Shown in pieces: positions 1-9,323 of a DNA stretch of 64,000 nt. Every line of letters starts with the position of its first letter. Within the stretch, counting starts at the first letter, position 1. The position numbers were made by a program, and so were the translations under genes. Source of the stretch: Bradyrhizobium sp. AZCC 2262. GTDB taxonomy: Bacteria; Pseudomonadota; Alphaproteobacteria; Rhizobiales; Xanthobacteraceae. The stretch spans positions 3,534,001 through 3,598,000 of the forward strand of contig NZ_JAZHRT010000001.1 of assembly GCF_036924535.1 (NCBI RefSeq), written 5' to 3'. The notes under the pieces are model-generated. The model was not told the DNA's origin, ran no database searches, and saw only the letters and a list, made by a program, of their open reading frames with translations.

Positions 1-647
1 CCCAGCGGATTGGCATTGATGATGGCGAGCCGCACGTCGTCGGTAGCGATCCCCGCATTCGACAGCGCCACGGGATTCAGCGCGATCCGCACCGCGGGCT
101 GGTCGGCGCCGGAGACGGTGACCTCGCCAACACCAGGCACTTGCGAGATGCGCTGCGCGATCACGGTATCGGCGACGTCGTACATCGCGCTGGTCGTCAG
201 CGTCTTCGACGTCAGCGCCAGGACGAACACCGGAGCGGCTGAGGGATTGGCTTTACGGAAGCGCGGCAGCGACGGCAGGTCGCTCGGCAAATCCGCCAGC
301 GACGCGTTGATCGCGGCCTGCACGTCACGCGCGGCGCGGTCGATGTCGCGGCCGATCGAGAATTGAAGCTGGATGCTGGTCGAGCCGAGCGAACTGGTCG
401 AGGTGATCTGGTCGATGCCGGCAATCTGACCAAGACGCCGCTCCAGCGGCGCGGCAACGGTCGAGGCCATGACGGAAGGGTCAGCACCCGGACGCGTGGC
501 GGACACCCGGATCATCGGAAAATCGACGTTCGGCACCGACGAGACCGGCAGGAAGATGTAGGCGACCATGCCGACCAGAAAGAGCCCGATCGCCAGCAGC
601 GTGGTGCCAACCGGCCTGCGGATGAAGGGCTCCGAGATCGATGCCAT
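1..647 (-). CDS. RND efflux permease, MdtC-like (partial, C-terminal part outside window)
   Basis: Inner-membrane proton-driven RND drug/metabolite exporter subunit. The visible 215 residues begin MASISEPFIRRPVGTTLLAI, the classic RND N-terminus (first membrane helix), followed by the porter-domain start (VPNVDFP, PGADPSVMAS, PLERRLGQI). The reading frame is open to the left edge, so the gene is truncated only by the window. Its ATG (645-647) directly follows the TAG stop of the upstream permease (648-650) in the same frame. Two RND permeases in tandem behind one adaptor resemble MdtABC, where MdtB and MdtC form a heterotrimer; that functional parallel is inference from gene order. Confidence 0.93.
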   Translation of the reverse strand, partial: MASISEPFIRRPVGTTLLAIGLFLVGMVAYIFLPVSSVPNVDFPMIRVSATRPGADPSVMASTVAAPLERRLGQIAGIDQITSTSSLGSTSIQLQFSIGRDIDRAARDVQAAINASLADLPSDLPSLPRFRKANPSAAPVFVLALTSKTLTTSAMYDVADTVIAQRISQVPGVGEVTVSGADQPAVRIALNPVALSNAGIATDDVRLAIINANPL

Positions 648-3600
648 CTACTGCATCCCCTCGGTCGCGCCGGCCACCGTCGGCCCGGGAGGCCCCGGGT
701 CCGGCACCGCCTTTTCGATTTTCCGATTGAGCCGGTCGAGCGCCAGATAGATCACCGGCGTCGTATAGAGCGTCAGCAACTGACTCAGCAGCAAGCCGCC
801 GATGATGGAGATGCCGAGCGGAAAGCGTAACTCGGCGCCGGTGCCGCTTTCGATCGCCAGCGGCAGCGCGCCGAACAGCGCGGCCAGCGTCGTCATCATG
901 ATCGGACGGAACCGCAACAGGCAGGCCTGCACGATGGCTTCATCAGGCGACATGCCCTGATGCCGCTCCGCCTCCAGCGCGAAGTCGATCATCATGATCG
1001 CGTTCTTCTTGACGATGCCCATCAGGAGAATGATGCCGATCAGGCCGATCACCGACAGGTCTTGGCCGAACAGCATCAGCGCCAGAATGGCGCCGACGCC
1101 CGCGGACGGCAGCGTCGAGAGAATGGTGATCGGATGGATGTAGCTCTCGTAGAGCACCCCTAACACGATGTAGATCGTGACGATCGCCGCCAGAATGAGC
1201 CATGGCTGGCCGGCCAGCGATTTCGAGAACTCGGCCGCATCGCCCGCATAGACGCCGACGATGCTGCCGGGCATGCCGATCCTGGTTTCGATCGCCTTGA
1301 CGGCGTCGACGGCATCACCCAGCGCCTCGCCGGGCGCGAGGTTGAAGCTGAGCGAGACGGCAGGAAACTGCGCCAGATGCGAGATCGCCAGCGGCGCGGT
1401 GGTGCGGGTCAGCGTCGCCACCGCCGACAGCGGCACCTGGGCGCCGGGGGCGCCTGCGGTCGTGCTCGCGGCCCCCGGCAGATAGAGCTTTGACAGGATC
1501 GAGGGATCGCGCTGGTACATCGGCATCGCCTCCAGCACCACGCGGTACTGGTTGGCCTGGCCGTAGATGGTCGAAATCTGCCGCTGCGCAAAGGCATCGT
1601 TGAGGGTGTCGTTGACCGCCTGGATGTTGACACCGAGCTGACCGGCGCGCTGGCGATTGATGTCGAGCGCGGCGCGCAAGCCGCCCTCCTGCGCTTCCGA
1701 CGAGACGTCGCGGAACAGCGGATCACGGCGCATTTCAGCAACCAGCTTCTGCGACCACAGCGTCACCTGGGCGGCATCGGTGCCGGTCAGCGTATACTGG
1801 TACTGCGAGCGGCTCGACTGGGTCGAGATCTGCACGTCCTGCACCGGCTGGAAGTAGATGGTCATGCCGGGGATCGACGCGGTGCGTTGCTTCAGCCGGT
1901 CGACCACGACGGAAATATCATCGTGCCGCTCGCCGCGCGGCCGCAGCGTCATCACCAGACGCCCAACATTGGTGGTCGGGTTGACCGAGCCGGCGCCGAT
2001 CACGGAGACGACGCCGACCACGTCCGGATCGGCCTGGATCGCAGCCGCCGCCGTCGCCTGCCGGCTCTGCATCTCCGCAAAGGAAACGTCCTGTCCGGCC
2101 TCGGTCACCGCGGTGATCGACGCCGTGTCCTGCAGCGGCAAAAAGCCCTTCGGCGCGATCACATACATGAAGAGCGTTGCTGCGATGGTGGCGAAAGTCA
2201 CCACAAGGGTCGCGCGCTGGCGCTGCAGCACCCACAGCAGCGTGCGATGGTAGAAGTCCACCATGCGGTCGATACCGCGGCTGACGGCAGCCAACCCCGG
2301 GACCGTCATCTCCTCGCCGACATGCTTCAAGAGCCGCGAACACATCATCGGCGTCAGCGTCAACGAGACGATCGCCGAGGTCACGACCGCGATCGTCAGC
2401 GTGAGCGCGAATTCGCGGAACATGCGCCCGACCAGTCCGGACATGAACAGCAGCGGGATGAAGACCGCGATCAGCGACACCGTCAGCGAGATCACGGTGA
2501 AGCCGATTTCGCTGGCGCCCTTCAGCGACGCCTCCATCACGGACTCGCCGTTTTCCATGTGACGGACGATGTTCTCGATCATCACGATGGCGTCGTCGAC
2601 CACGAAGCCGGTACCGATCGTCAGCGCCATCAGCGACAGATTGTCGAGGCTGAAGCCCGAAAAATACATGATGCCGAAGCTCGTGATCAGGGAGAGCGGC
2701 AGCGCCACGCCCGCAATCAATGTCGCGCGCAGCGACCGCAGGAACAGCAGCACCACCAGCGTCACCAGCACCACGGAAAGGATCAGCGTGAACTGGACGT
2801 CACGCACCGAGGCGCGGATGGTGACGGTGCGGTCGGAGACGATCGTCAGGTTCACGCCGGCCGGGATGGCACGCTGCACCTTCGGGATTTCCGCGCGGAT
2901 CTGCCGGACCACCTCGATCACGTTGGCGCCGGGTTGCCGCTGGATGTCGATGATCACAGCCGGCGTGCCCTGATACCAGCCGCCGGTCCGGTCGTTCTCC
3001 AGCCCGTCGATGATGATGGCGACGTCGCCGATCGTGACCGGCGAACCGTTGCGATAGGCGATGATGATCGGCTTGTAGGCATCCGCAGCCGCGATCTGGT
3101 CGTTGGCGGCGATGGTGTAGGCCTGTTGCGCGCCGTCGAGCGATCCCTTCGGCCCCGACACATTGGCGCCCGCGATCGCGTTGCGCAGATCCTCCATCGA
3201 GATGCCGTAGGCGGCCAGCCGCGCCAGATCGGCCTGCACCCTCACCGCAGGCTTGAGCCCGCCGAGGATTGCGACGCGCCCGACGCCAGAGATCTGGCTG
3301 AGCCGCTGGCCGAGGATGGTGTCGGCGATATCGCTCATGGCGCGCAGCGAAATCGTCTCCGACGTCAGCGCCAGTGTCAGGACCGGCGCATCGGCTGGAT
3401 TGACTTTGGCGTAGGTCGGCGGATACGGCAGGTTTTTCGGCAGGATTCCCGCGGCGGCGTTGATCGCGGCCTGCACGTCCTGGGTGGCGCCATCGATGTC
3501 GCGGTTGAGGTCGAACTGCAGCGAGATCTGGCTGACGCCGAATGAGGAGGTCGACTGCATCGACGACAGCGACGGAATCTGTCCGAGCTGGCGCTCCAGC

Positions 3601-3797
3601 GGCGCCGTGATCAGCGACGCGATCACGTCGGGGCTGGCGCCCGGCAGTTGCGTTGTCACCTGCACGGTCGGGAAGTCGACCTGCGGCAGCGCCGATACCG
3701 GCAGCGCCCAATAGCCGAGCGCGCCACCGATCATCAGCGCGATCCCCAACAGCGAGGTCGCGATCGGCCGGCGGATGAACGGTTCGGAGACGCTCAT
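648..3797 (-). CDS. mdtB: RND multidrug efflux permease, MdtB-like
   Basis: Full-length RND (HAE1) inner-membrane permease of 1049 residues, the normal size for AcrB/MdtB proteins. It has the first helix after SEPFIRRPIATSLLG, two periplasmic porter/docking loops and two blocks of transmembrane helices. The proton-relay pair Asp401-Asp402 lies in the motif VVDDAIVMIEN, equivalent to Asp407/408 of AcrB. It lies 47 bases downstream of the adaptor gene and abuts the second permease, giving the order outer-membrane factor, adaptor, permease 1, permease 2. The substrate cannot be read from sequence; bile salts, novobiocin-like drugs or plant compounds are possible by analogy with MdtABC. Confidence 0.95.
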   Translation of the reverse strand: MSVSEPFIRRPIATSLLGIALMIGGALGYWALPVSALPQVDFPTVQVTTQLPGASPDVIASLITAPLERQLGQIPSLSSMQSTSSFGVSQISLQFDLNRDIDGATQDVQAAINAAAGILPKNLPYPPTYAKVNPADAPVLTLALTSETISLRAMSDIADTILGQRLSQISGVGRVAILGGLKPAVRVQADLARLAAYGISMEDLRNAIAGANVSGPKGSLDGAQQAYTIAANDQIAAADAYKPIIIAYRNGSPVTIGDVAIIIDGLENDRTGGWYQGTPAVIIDIQRQPGANVIEVVRQIRAEIPKVQRAIPAGVNLTIVSDRTVTIRASVRDVQFTLILSVVLVTLVVLLFLRSLRATLIAGVALPLSLITSFGIMYFSGFSLDNLSLMALTIGTGFVVDDAIVMIENIVRHMENGESVMEASLKGASEIGFTVISLTVSLIAVFIPLLFMSGLVGRMFREFALTLTIAVVTSAIVSLTLTPMMCSRLLKHVGEEMTVPGLAAVSRGIDRMVDFYHRTLLWVLQRQRATLVVTFATIAATLFMYVIAPKGFLPLQDTASITAVTEAGQDVSFAEMQSRQATAAAAIQADPDVVGVVSVIGAGSVNPTTNVGRLVMTLRPRGERHDDISVVVDRLKQRTASIPGMTIYFQPVQDVQISTQSSRSQYQYTLTGTDAAQVTLWSQKLVAEMRRDPLFRDVSSEAQEGGLRAALDINRQRAGQLGVNIQAVNDTLNDAFAQRQISTIYGQANQYRVVLEAMPMYQRDPSILSKLYLPGAASTTAGAPGAQVPLSAVATLTRTTAPLAISHLAQFPAVSLSFNLAPGEALGDAVDAVKAIETRIGMPGSIVGVYAGDAAEFSKSLAGQPWLILAAIVTIYIVLGVLYESYIHPITILSTLPSAGVGAILALMLFGQDLSVIGLIGIILLMGIVKKNAIMMIDFALEAERHQGMSPDEAIVQACLLRFRPIMMTTLAALFGALPLAIESGTGAELRFPLGISIIGGLLLSQLLTLYTTPVIYLALDRLNRKIEKAVPDPGPPGPTVAGATEGMQ

Positions 3798-3844
3798 GGT
3801 TGCGTCCTCACTTGCGAATTCATTTCAGGCGTGCGGCGTGTCGA

Positions 3845-5287
3845 TCATGGCTGCGACTTCGCAGCGCCGCCCGATGGCGCGGCTGGTGCCGGGCCGGTTT
3901 GTCCCTTCTGGTCACCCTCACCGCGCTCGCGCTTGCCGCGGTGTTCGCCATCCTTGCCCTGACCTTCCCGGGCTTGACCTTCCTTCGCCTGCCCATCCTT
4001 GCCCTGACCACCCTTGGCGTCTCCCTTGACGTCTCCCTTGGCATCGGGGCTGCGGCTGCGCTTGCGCGGCGCCAGATCGGCGGTTGGCGCCCGATCATCG
4101 GTGCCGATCAGAACCTTGGCGCCGTCGGACAAATTGGCAAAGCCTGTGGTCACGACACGGTCGGAGGTCGACAGACCGCTGGCGATGACGGCGTCGTTTT
4201 CGTTCTGCTGCGTCACCACGACCGGCTTGGCGGTTGCGACGTTATCGGGGCCGATCACATAGCTGAAAGTCCCGACGGGGCCGCGCTGTACGGCCGATGC
4301 CGGCACCACGATCGCCTTGTCCAGCGTTTCGACCTTCAGCCGCACATTGACGAACTGTCCGGGCCAGAGCTGGAATTTTGCGTTCGGAAATTCGGCCTTC
4401 AGCTTCAGCGTGCCCGTGGTCGGATCGACCTGGTTGTCGATGCCCTTGAGCGTACCGGTATCGACGACGGTGACGCCGTCATTGCCGAACACGTCCACCG
4501 CCAGCACGCCCTTGGCGGCGGCGGCGTTGACCCGCACGATCTGCTGCTGCGGCAGGCTGAACGTTACCGCGATCGGCTGCAACTGGGTGATGATGACGAG
4601 GCCGGTTACATCAGAAGCGCGGATGATGTTGCCCTGGTCGACCTGGCGCAGGCCGGCGCGCCCCGACAGCGGCGCGATGATCTTGGTATAGCCAAGCGTC
4701 GCCTTCGCGTTGTCAATCGCAGCCTGGTCGGCATTCACCAGCGCCTCCTGCTGGGCCACCACCGCGCGCTGCGTATCGGCTTGTTGCTTGGAGCCGGCGT
4801 TGGATGCCGCAAGCTGCTGATAGCGCGCGAGATCGAGCTTCTGGTTGGCAAGCAGGGCTTCATCCTGCGCCTTCTTCGCTACCGCCTGATCGTATTGTGC
4901 CTGATAGATCACAGGATCTATCTCGCCGAGGACGTCTCCCTTGTTGACGTCCTGGCCCTCGACGAAATTCACGGCGATCAGCTTGCCGTCAACCTGCGCG
5001 CGCACGAGCACATTGTTCAGCGCGCGGACCGAACCCACTGCGTCGAGATAGACCGGAACATCCTGCGTCCGCGGCACAGCCGCCAGCACCGGCACCGGGA
5101 GGTCGGGGCGTGCGCCGGGGCCGCCACGGCCGGTCTGTTTCTGCTGAAAGGCGTACCAGCCGAGATAGCCGAGCCCGCCGAGGATCAATAGCGTGACCGT
5201 CAGCGACACCATCCGCCGGCCAATGCCGCGCGCGACGCGCTTGCCCGTCGTCTTCGCGTCGTCCTTCTGTTCCGGCTTAAAGAGCAT
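3845..5287 (-). CDS. mdtA: RND efflux periplasmic adaptor (membrane fusion protein), MdtA-like
   Basis: 480-residue HlyD/AcrA-type adaptor bridging the inner-membrane permease and the outer-membrane channel. It has a cytoplasmic start, one N-terminal membrane anchor (about residues 20-43), a biotinyl-lipoyl-like barrel (VLVRAQVDGKLIAVNFVEGQ), an alpha-hairpin (KKAQDEALLANQKLDLARYQ) and beta-barrel domains. I chose ATG 5287 rather than the longer frame to 5386 because GGAAAGG precedes it and it overlaps the upstream stop by 11 bases. The last ~70 residues are unusual: a hydrophilic Lys/Gly/Asp/Gln-rich tail with repeats such as KGDVKGDAKGG and GKDGQAKEGQAREGQ, absent from canonical MdtA as far as I recall. 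Confidence 0.93.
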   Translation of the reverse strand: MLFKPEQKDDAKTTGKRVARGIGRRMVSLTVTLLILGGLGYLGWYAFQQKQTGRGGPGARPDLPVPVLAAVPRTQDVPVYLDAVGSVRALNNVLVRAQVDGKLIAVNFVEGQDVNKGDVLGEIDPVIYQAQYDQAVAKKAQDEALLANQKLDLARYQQLAASNAGSKQQADTQRAVVAQQEALVNADQAAIDNAKATLGYTKIIAPLSGRAGLRQVDQGNIIRASDVTGLVIITQLQPIAVTFSLPQQQIVRVNAAAAKGVLAVDVFGNDGVTVVDTGTLKGIDNQVDPTTGTLKLKAEFPNAKFQLWPGQFVNVRLKVETLDKAIVVPASAVQRGPVGTFSYVIGPDNVATAKPVVVTQQNENDAVIASGLSTSDRVVTTGFANLSDGAKVLIGTDDRAPTADLAPRKRSRSPDAKGDVKGDAKGGQGKDGQAKEGQAREGQGKDGEHRGKRERGEGDQKGQTGPAPAAPSGGAAKSQP

Positions 5288-6764
5288 CGACCGGCCTTTC
5301 CATCCTGGGCTCCCAGCCGCCCCCCAGCGCCTGATAGAGGCTGACGATCGCAAGCAGCCGGGCCAGTTGGGCCTGCCACAGCGCATCCTCAGCTTGAAAT
5401 AGTGTCAGTTGCGTATTTAGCACAACTACGATGTCAGCAGTGCCGGCCCGTAGCTGCTGCTCGGACAATTCGAACGCCCGCCGCGATGCCGCCACCACCT
5501 CGCGCTGCAGCCGCAGCTTCTCCGTGGTCTGGCGGATCGACATCAGGGCGTTATCGACATCGGCAAAGGCCTGCACCACCGTCTTGCGATAGGTCTGCAG
5601 CAACTCGTCCTGCCGCGCCTTGGTGAACTCGAAATTGCCGAGGATCCTGCCGCCGTCGAAGATCGGCTGGGTCAGGCTGCCGACCATGCTGAAGAACGCC
5701 GCGTGCGGCTGAAACAGCGACGTCAGCGCCGAGCTTTGATAACCGCCCTGCCCGGTTAGCTGAATGCTCGGAAAGAACTGCGCGCGGGCGTTGCCGACAT
5801 TGGCGGTCGCCGAGGCGAGTTGAGATTCCTGGCGGCGAATGTCAGGGCGTTGCGTCAGCAATTCCGACGGCAGGCCGGGCGTGACGCGCGGCGAGGCGAT
5901 CTGGTTGAGCGAACCGCCGGTGACGCGCACGGCTTCCGGCGGCCGCGACACCAGGGTTGCCAGCGCGTTGATATTCTGGTCGAGCGTCTGCCGCAGCGGC
6001 GGCACCAGCGCGCGCTGGTTGGCGAGCACGCTTTCCTGCTGCGCGACGTCGAGGTCTGTGCCGGTGCCGGCCTTGAAACGGTCGCGGATGGCATTGAGGA
6101 TGCGCTCGGCGCTGGCGATGTTTCGCTGCGCGGTCCTGATCCGGTCCTGCGCCGCCAGCACCTGGAAATAGGCGTTGGCAACCGTCGTCAGCGTGGTCAG
6201 CGCGACGACGTCCCGATCGAAGCGGTTGGCGACCGCGGTCTCTTCGGCCGCCTGCGCGGCATCACGGTTCTTGCCCCAGAAGTCCAGCTCGTAACTGGCG
6301 CTGAGCGAGGCCGAGTAATTGACCACCTCGCGGCCGCCATTGGTCAGGCCGCTGGCGCTGGAGCCCGAGGTGCGGGAATAGGTCTCCTGGCCGGCGCCGC
6401 TGAGACTGGGCAGCAGTGCCGCGCCCGCTACCCGCGCCTGCGCGTCGGCCTGCCTGAACCGCGCAGTGGCCGCCGCGATGTCCAGATTGACGGTCTGCGC
6501 CTCTTCCATCAGGACGGTCAGCTCCCGCGAACGGAAGCCGCGCCACCAGTCGAGCGTCGGCGGCGCGTCCGCAGGCCTCGAAAGCCGGGCCGCCTTGTAG
6601 CCTTCGGGGATGTCGAGCGCGGGATCGGGAAGATCCTTGGTCAGAATGCAGCCCGCGGAGCTGGCGACGAGGCCAAGCGCGACAAACGACCGCGCCAGCC
6701 GCCTGCCGCCGGGAAGCAGAGCAGGCCAACCTCTGAACGCAGCAATCGCAATTCGCTGGGTCAC
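5277..6764 (-). CDS. RND efflux outer-membrane lipoprotein, NodT/OprM family
   Basis: Outer-membrane TolC-like channel, about 495 residues, first gene of the efflux operon. An N-terminal signal ends in a lipobox (ALGLVASSAGC), so the mature protein should be lipid-anchored. The body shows the duplicated OEP repeat with long helical segments (LDIAAATARFRQADAQARVA; LDVAQQESVLANQRALV) and the conserved PDIRRQE / GNARAQFFPSI region. I favour GTG 6764, preceded by GGTGGAG seven bases away. The frame remains open to 6917, but the extra residues do not look like a signal peptide. The stop overlaps the start of the adaptor gene, indicating translational coupling. Confidence 0.9.
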   Translation of the reverse strand: MTQRIAIAAFRGWPALLPGGRRLARSFVALGLVASSAGCILTKDLPDPALDIPEGYKAARLSRPADAPPTLDWWRGFRSRELTVLMEEAQTVNLDIAAATARFRQADAQARVAGAALLPSLSGAGQETYSRTSGSSASGLTNGGREVVNYSASLSASYELDFWGKNRDAAQAAEETAVANRFDRDVVALTTLTTVANAYFQVLAAQDRIRTAQRNIASAERILNAIRDRFKAGTGTDLDVAQQESVLANQRALVPPLRQTLDQNINALATLVSRPPEAVRVTGGSLNQIASPRVTPGLPSELLTQRPDIRRQESQLASATANVGNARAQFFPSIQLTGQGGYQSSALTSLFQPHAAFFSMVGSLTQPIFDGGRILGNFEFTKARQDELLQTYRKTVVQAFADVDNALMSIRQTTEKLRLQREVVAASRRAFELSEQQLRAGTADIVVVLNTQLTLFQAEDALWQAQLARLLAIVSLYQALGGGWEPRMERPVDAL

Positions 6765-7121
6765 ACCCGTTCTCCACCGGGCAAATCCCGGCTCGGCGCA
6801 AGACGAGCGCTTCTCCTGATGGTCTGCGACACGATCACGGGTGATGCTTCCGTTGGAACCGGGCCGGATACTAGCCTTGCCACTGGGGCGCGGACAGCCC
6901 CGCGGAGCTCTCCGCAATCGTCCATTCGGTGCGCAAAACAGCCGGCAAAGCGCTCACTTCCCCTAGTTTTATAGGGTTTGCGCGATGTCGGGACGAGGCA
7001 GAGGCGCCGAAATCTTACGAAGATTTCATGGGGTTTTTCCCCCGTTCTGCCGCGACCTGTGGCCGATTTGAAACTCCGGGAACAGCCCTCCGTACCTCGC
7101 ACGTGCAATGGAGGGCCAAAA
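6765..7121. other. Divergent intergenic region (efflux operon / FAD oxidoreductase operon)
   Basis: About 357 bases separate the minus-strand efflux operon from the plus-strand oxidoreductase operon, so both promoters must lie here. I see a small perfect inverted repeat, CCCTA-gtttta-TAGGG (6961-6976), which could be an operator. No TetR- or MarR-type regulator gene sits in between. Reading frames run through the region on both strands but have no family features. GGAGGG at 7110-7115 is the ribosome site for the next gene. Confidence 0.5.
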
Positions 7122-8447
7122 ATGCGGGTCGCGGTGGTCGGGACGGGAATCAGTGGCAATGCCGCGGCCTGGACCTTGTCGAATCACTATCCGGTCACTG
7201 TCTACGACCGCGAACTCAGGCCCGGCGGCCACAGCCATACGGTGAGCATCGACTATGACGGCGCCCGGCTTGCGGTCGACATCGGCTTCATCGTCTATAA
7301 CGAGCTGAACTATCCGGACCTGACGGCGCTGTTCGCCCATCTCCGTGTCGAGACCGTCGAAAGTTGCATGAGCTTTGCGGTGACGGCGGATACCGGCCGC
7401 TTCGAGTGGAAAGGCGGCGGCAACAACTGGTTCGAGACCGCGCGCGGATTGTTCGCGCAAGCCAGCAACCTGCTGTCACCCTCCTATCTCTGGATGCTGC
7501 GTGACATCATCAACTTCAGCCAGCAGAGCATCGAGGATTACGCGGCCGGCAGACTCGCCGGGCTGACGCTCGGCGACTATTTCCGCACGCGCCATTTTGC
7601 GCCGCGGCTGTTGACCGACTATCTGGCGCCGATGGGCGCAGCAATCTGGTCGGCACCATCGAGCGAGATGCTGGATTTCCCGGCCGAAAATTTCGTCGCC
7701 TTCTTCGCCAACCATCGCCTGCTGCAATATGACCGCCCGGTATGGCGCACCGTGAAGGGCGGCAGCCAGCACTATGTCGAAAAACTCACCGCTTCATTCC
7801 GCGACCGGATCAAGCTTGGCTGCGCCGTCACGGCCATCGAACGTACCCCGCAAGGCGTCGTCATCCACGACTGCCACGGCAAGGCCAGCACCTACGATCA
7901 CGTCGTGATCGCTTCCCACAGCGATCAGGCGCTGGCGATGCTGTCAGATGCCGATGACCGCGAGCGCGCCGTACTGGGTGCGATCGGCTACTCCCCCAAC
8001 ACGATCTATCTGCATCGCGATCCCGCGCTGATGCCAAAGCGCCGGCGCGCCTGGGCCTCGTGGAATTTCCTGCGCTGGCCGCGCCAAGGGGGCCTCGATC
8101 ACAGCGTCGATAACGATGTCTCCGTGACCTACTGGATGAACGAGTTGCAGGGTATCGATCGCGACAAGCCGTTGTTCGTCAGCCTCAACCCGCCGGTCGC
8201 GCCCGATCCCTCACTAACCTTCGGCAAGTACCTGTGCGAGCATCCGCAATACAATGCCGCAGCCTTCGCCGCCCAAAAGCGCCTGCCCGAGATTCAGGGC
8301 CGGCGACACACCTGGTTCTGCGGCGCGTGGACCGGATATGGATTCCACGAGGACGGATTGCGATCCGGCCTCGCCGTCGCCGAAGCGCTCGGCGCGGTGG
8401 CGCCATGGCGCGAAACGCCGCTAGAGCTGTCGGAAGCCGCGGAGTAG
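7122..8447 (+). CDS. FAD/NAD(P)-dependent amine-oxidase-like protein (CFA operon)
   Basis: 441-residue flavoprotein of the amine oxidase/phytoene-desaturase-like superfamily. The N-terminal dinucleotide fold has VAVVGTGISGNAAAW, then RPGGHSHT, and the C-terminal FAD-contacting segment has WFCGAWTGYGFHEDGLRSG. ATG 7122 is chosen because GGAGGG lies six bases upstream; the frame opens earlier but without a ribosome site. It is followed two bases later by a DUF1365 gene and then a cyclopropane-fatty-acyl-phospholipid synthase. This three-gene arrangement recurs in proteobacteria and suggests a role in modifying membrane fatty acyl chains. The exact reaction is not established from sequence. Confidence 0.9.
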   Translation: MRVAVVGTGISGNAAAWTLSNHYPVTVYDRELRPGGHSHTVSIDYDGARLAVDIGFIVYNELNYPDLTALFAHLRVETVESCMSFAVTADTGRFEWKGGGNNWFETARGLFAQASNLLSPSYLWMLRDIINFSQQSIEDYAAGRLAGLTLGDYFRTRHFAPRLLTDYLAPMGAAIWSAPSSEMLDFPAENFVAFFANHRLLQYDRPVWRTVKGGSQHYVEKLTASFRDRIKLGCAVTAIERTPQGVVIHDCHGKASTYDHVVIASHSDQALAMLSDADDRERAVLGAIGYSPNTIYLHRDPALMPKRRRAWASWNFLRWPRQGGLDHSVDNDVSVTYWMNELQGIDRDKPLFVSLNPPVAPDPSLTFGKYLCEHPQYNAAAFAAQKRLPEIQGRRHTWFCGAWTGYGFHEDGLRSGLAVAEALGAVAPWRETPLELSEAAE

Positions 8448-8449
8448 TT

Positions 8450-9307
8450 ATGCGCGCAACACCGGCAGGATCAAAACAGCCGCCCTCCGACGCCGCGGCG
8501 CTTTACGTCGGCAACGTCATGCATGCGCGGCTAAAGCCGATCGGCCATCGCTTCAGCTATCGCGTGATGAGCCTGCTGATCGATCTCGACCGGCTGTCGG
8601 ACGCAGACCGGCAATCGCCGCTGTTCGGCGTCAACCGAGCGACGCTCTACAGCTTCCATGAGGTCGACCATGGCAAGCGGAACGGATCATCCTTGCTCGC
8701 CTACGCACAATTTTGCGCGACCGAGCGCGGTATCGACCTTGCCGGCGGACGGGTGCTGCTGCTCTGCTACCCCCGCCTGCTCGGTTATACCTTCAATCCA
8801 CTTTCAGTCTATTTCTGCTATCGCGCCGATGGGGAGCTGGCGCTGCTGATCTATGAAGTGCGCAACACCTTTGGCGACATCCATCCTTACGTCCTGCCGG
8901 TGACATCGAGCGAAATCAGCGCCGCCGGCGTGCGGCAGCGGCAGGACAAGCTGTTCTACGTCTCGCCCTTCATCGAAATGGCGATGCGCTACCATTTTCA
9001 CGTGCTGCCGCCGGGCGAGCGCGTCCAATTGCGAATTCTGGAAACCGACCGCGAAGGCCCCGTCCTCGCTGCAACTTTCAATGGCCATTGTCGCATGCTC
9101 AACACCAGGGAGTTGCTGCGCGCGTTTTTCGCCCTCCCGCTGGTCACCATGAAGATCATGGCGGCGATCCACTGGGAGGCGCTGTGGCTCTGGCTGAAGG
9201 GCGCGCGGCCGGTGCCGCGCAACGACGCAGCCCTCAATACGGGCTTGGCGACCGGGAAAGGCAACGATTATACTTCGCCCGCGTTGTCCGCCCACGCCAA
9301 AGACTGA
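8450..9307 (+). CDS. DUF1365 domain-containing protein
   Basis: 285-residue member of DUF1365, a family of unknown biochemical function. Typical features are ALYVGNVMHARLKPIGHRF at the start, LLLCYPRLLGYTFNPLSVYF in the middle, and YVSPFIEMAMRYHFHVLPPG downstream. ATG 8450 sits two bases after the upstream stop with GGAG just before it, so translation is probably coupled. The gene lies between an FAD oxidoreductase and CFA synthase, and a role in cyclopropane or related fatty-acid modification is inferred only from this conserved neighbourhood. Confidence 0.92.
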   Translation: MRATPAGSKQPPSDAAALYVGNVMHARLKPIGHRFSYRVMSLLIDLDRLSDADRQSPLFGVNRATLYSFHEVDHGKRNGSSLLAYAQFCATERGIDLAGGRVLLLCYPRLLGYTFNPLSVYFCYRADGELALLIYEVRNTFGDIHPYVLPVTSSEISAAGVRQRQDKLFYVSPFIEMAMRYHFHVLPPGERVQLRILETDREGPVLAATFNGHCRMLNTRELLRAFFALPLVTMKIMAAIHWEALWLWLKGARPVPRNDAALNTGLATGKGNDYTSPALSAHAKD

Positions 9308-9323
9308 GCAGGGCCGATTGGCC

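Noticed and set aside
1887..3545. Long plus-strand frame of 552 codons
   Set aside because: It is the complementary reading of the mdtB permease gene, very rich in His, Arg and Asp, with no family features.
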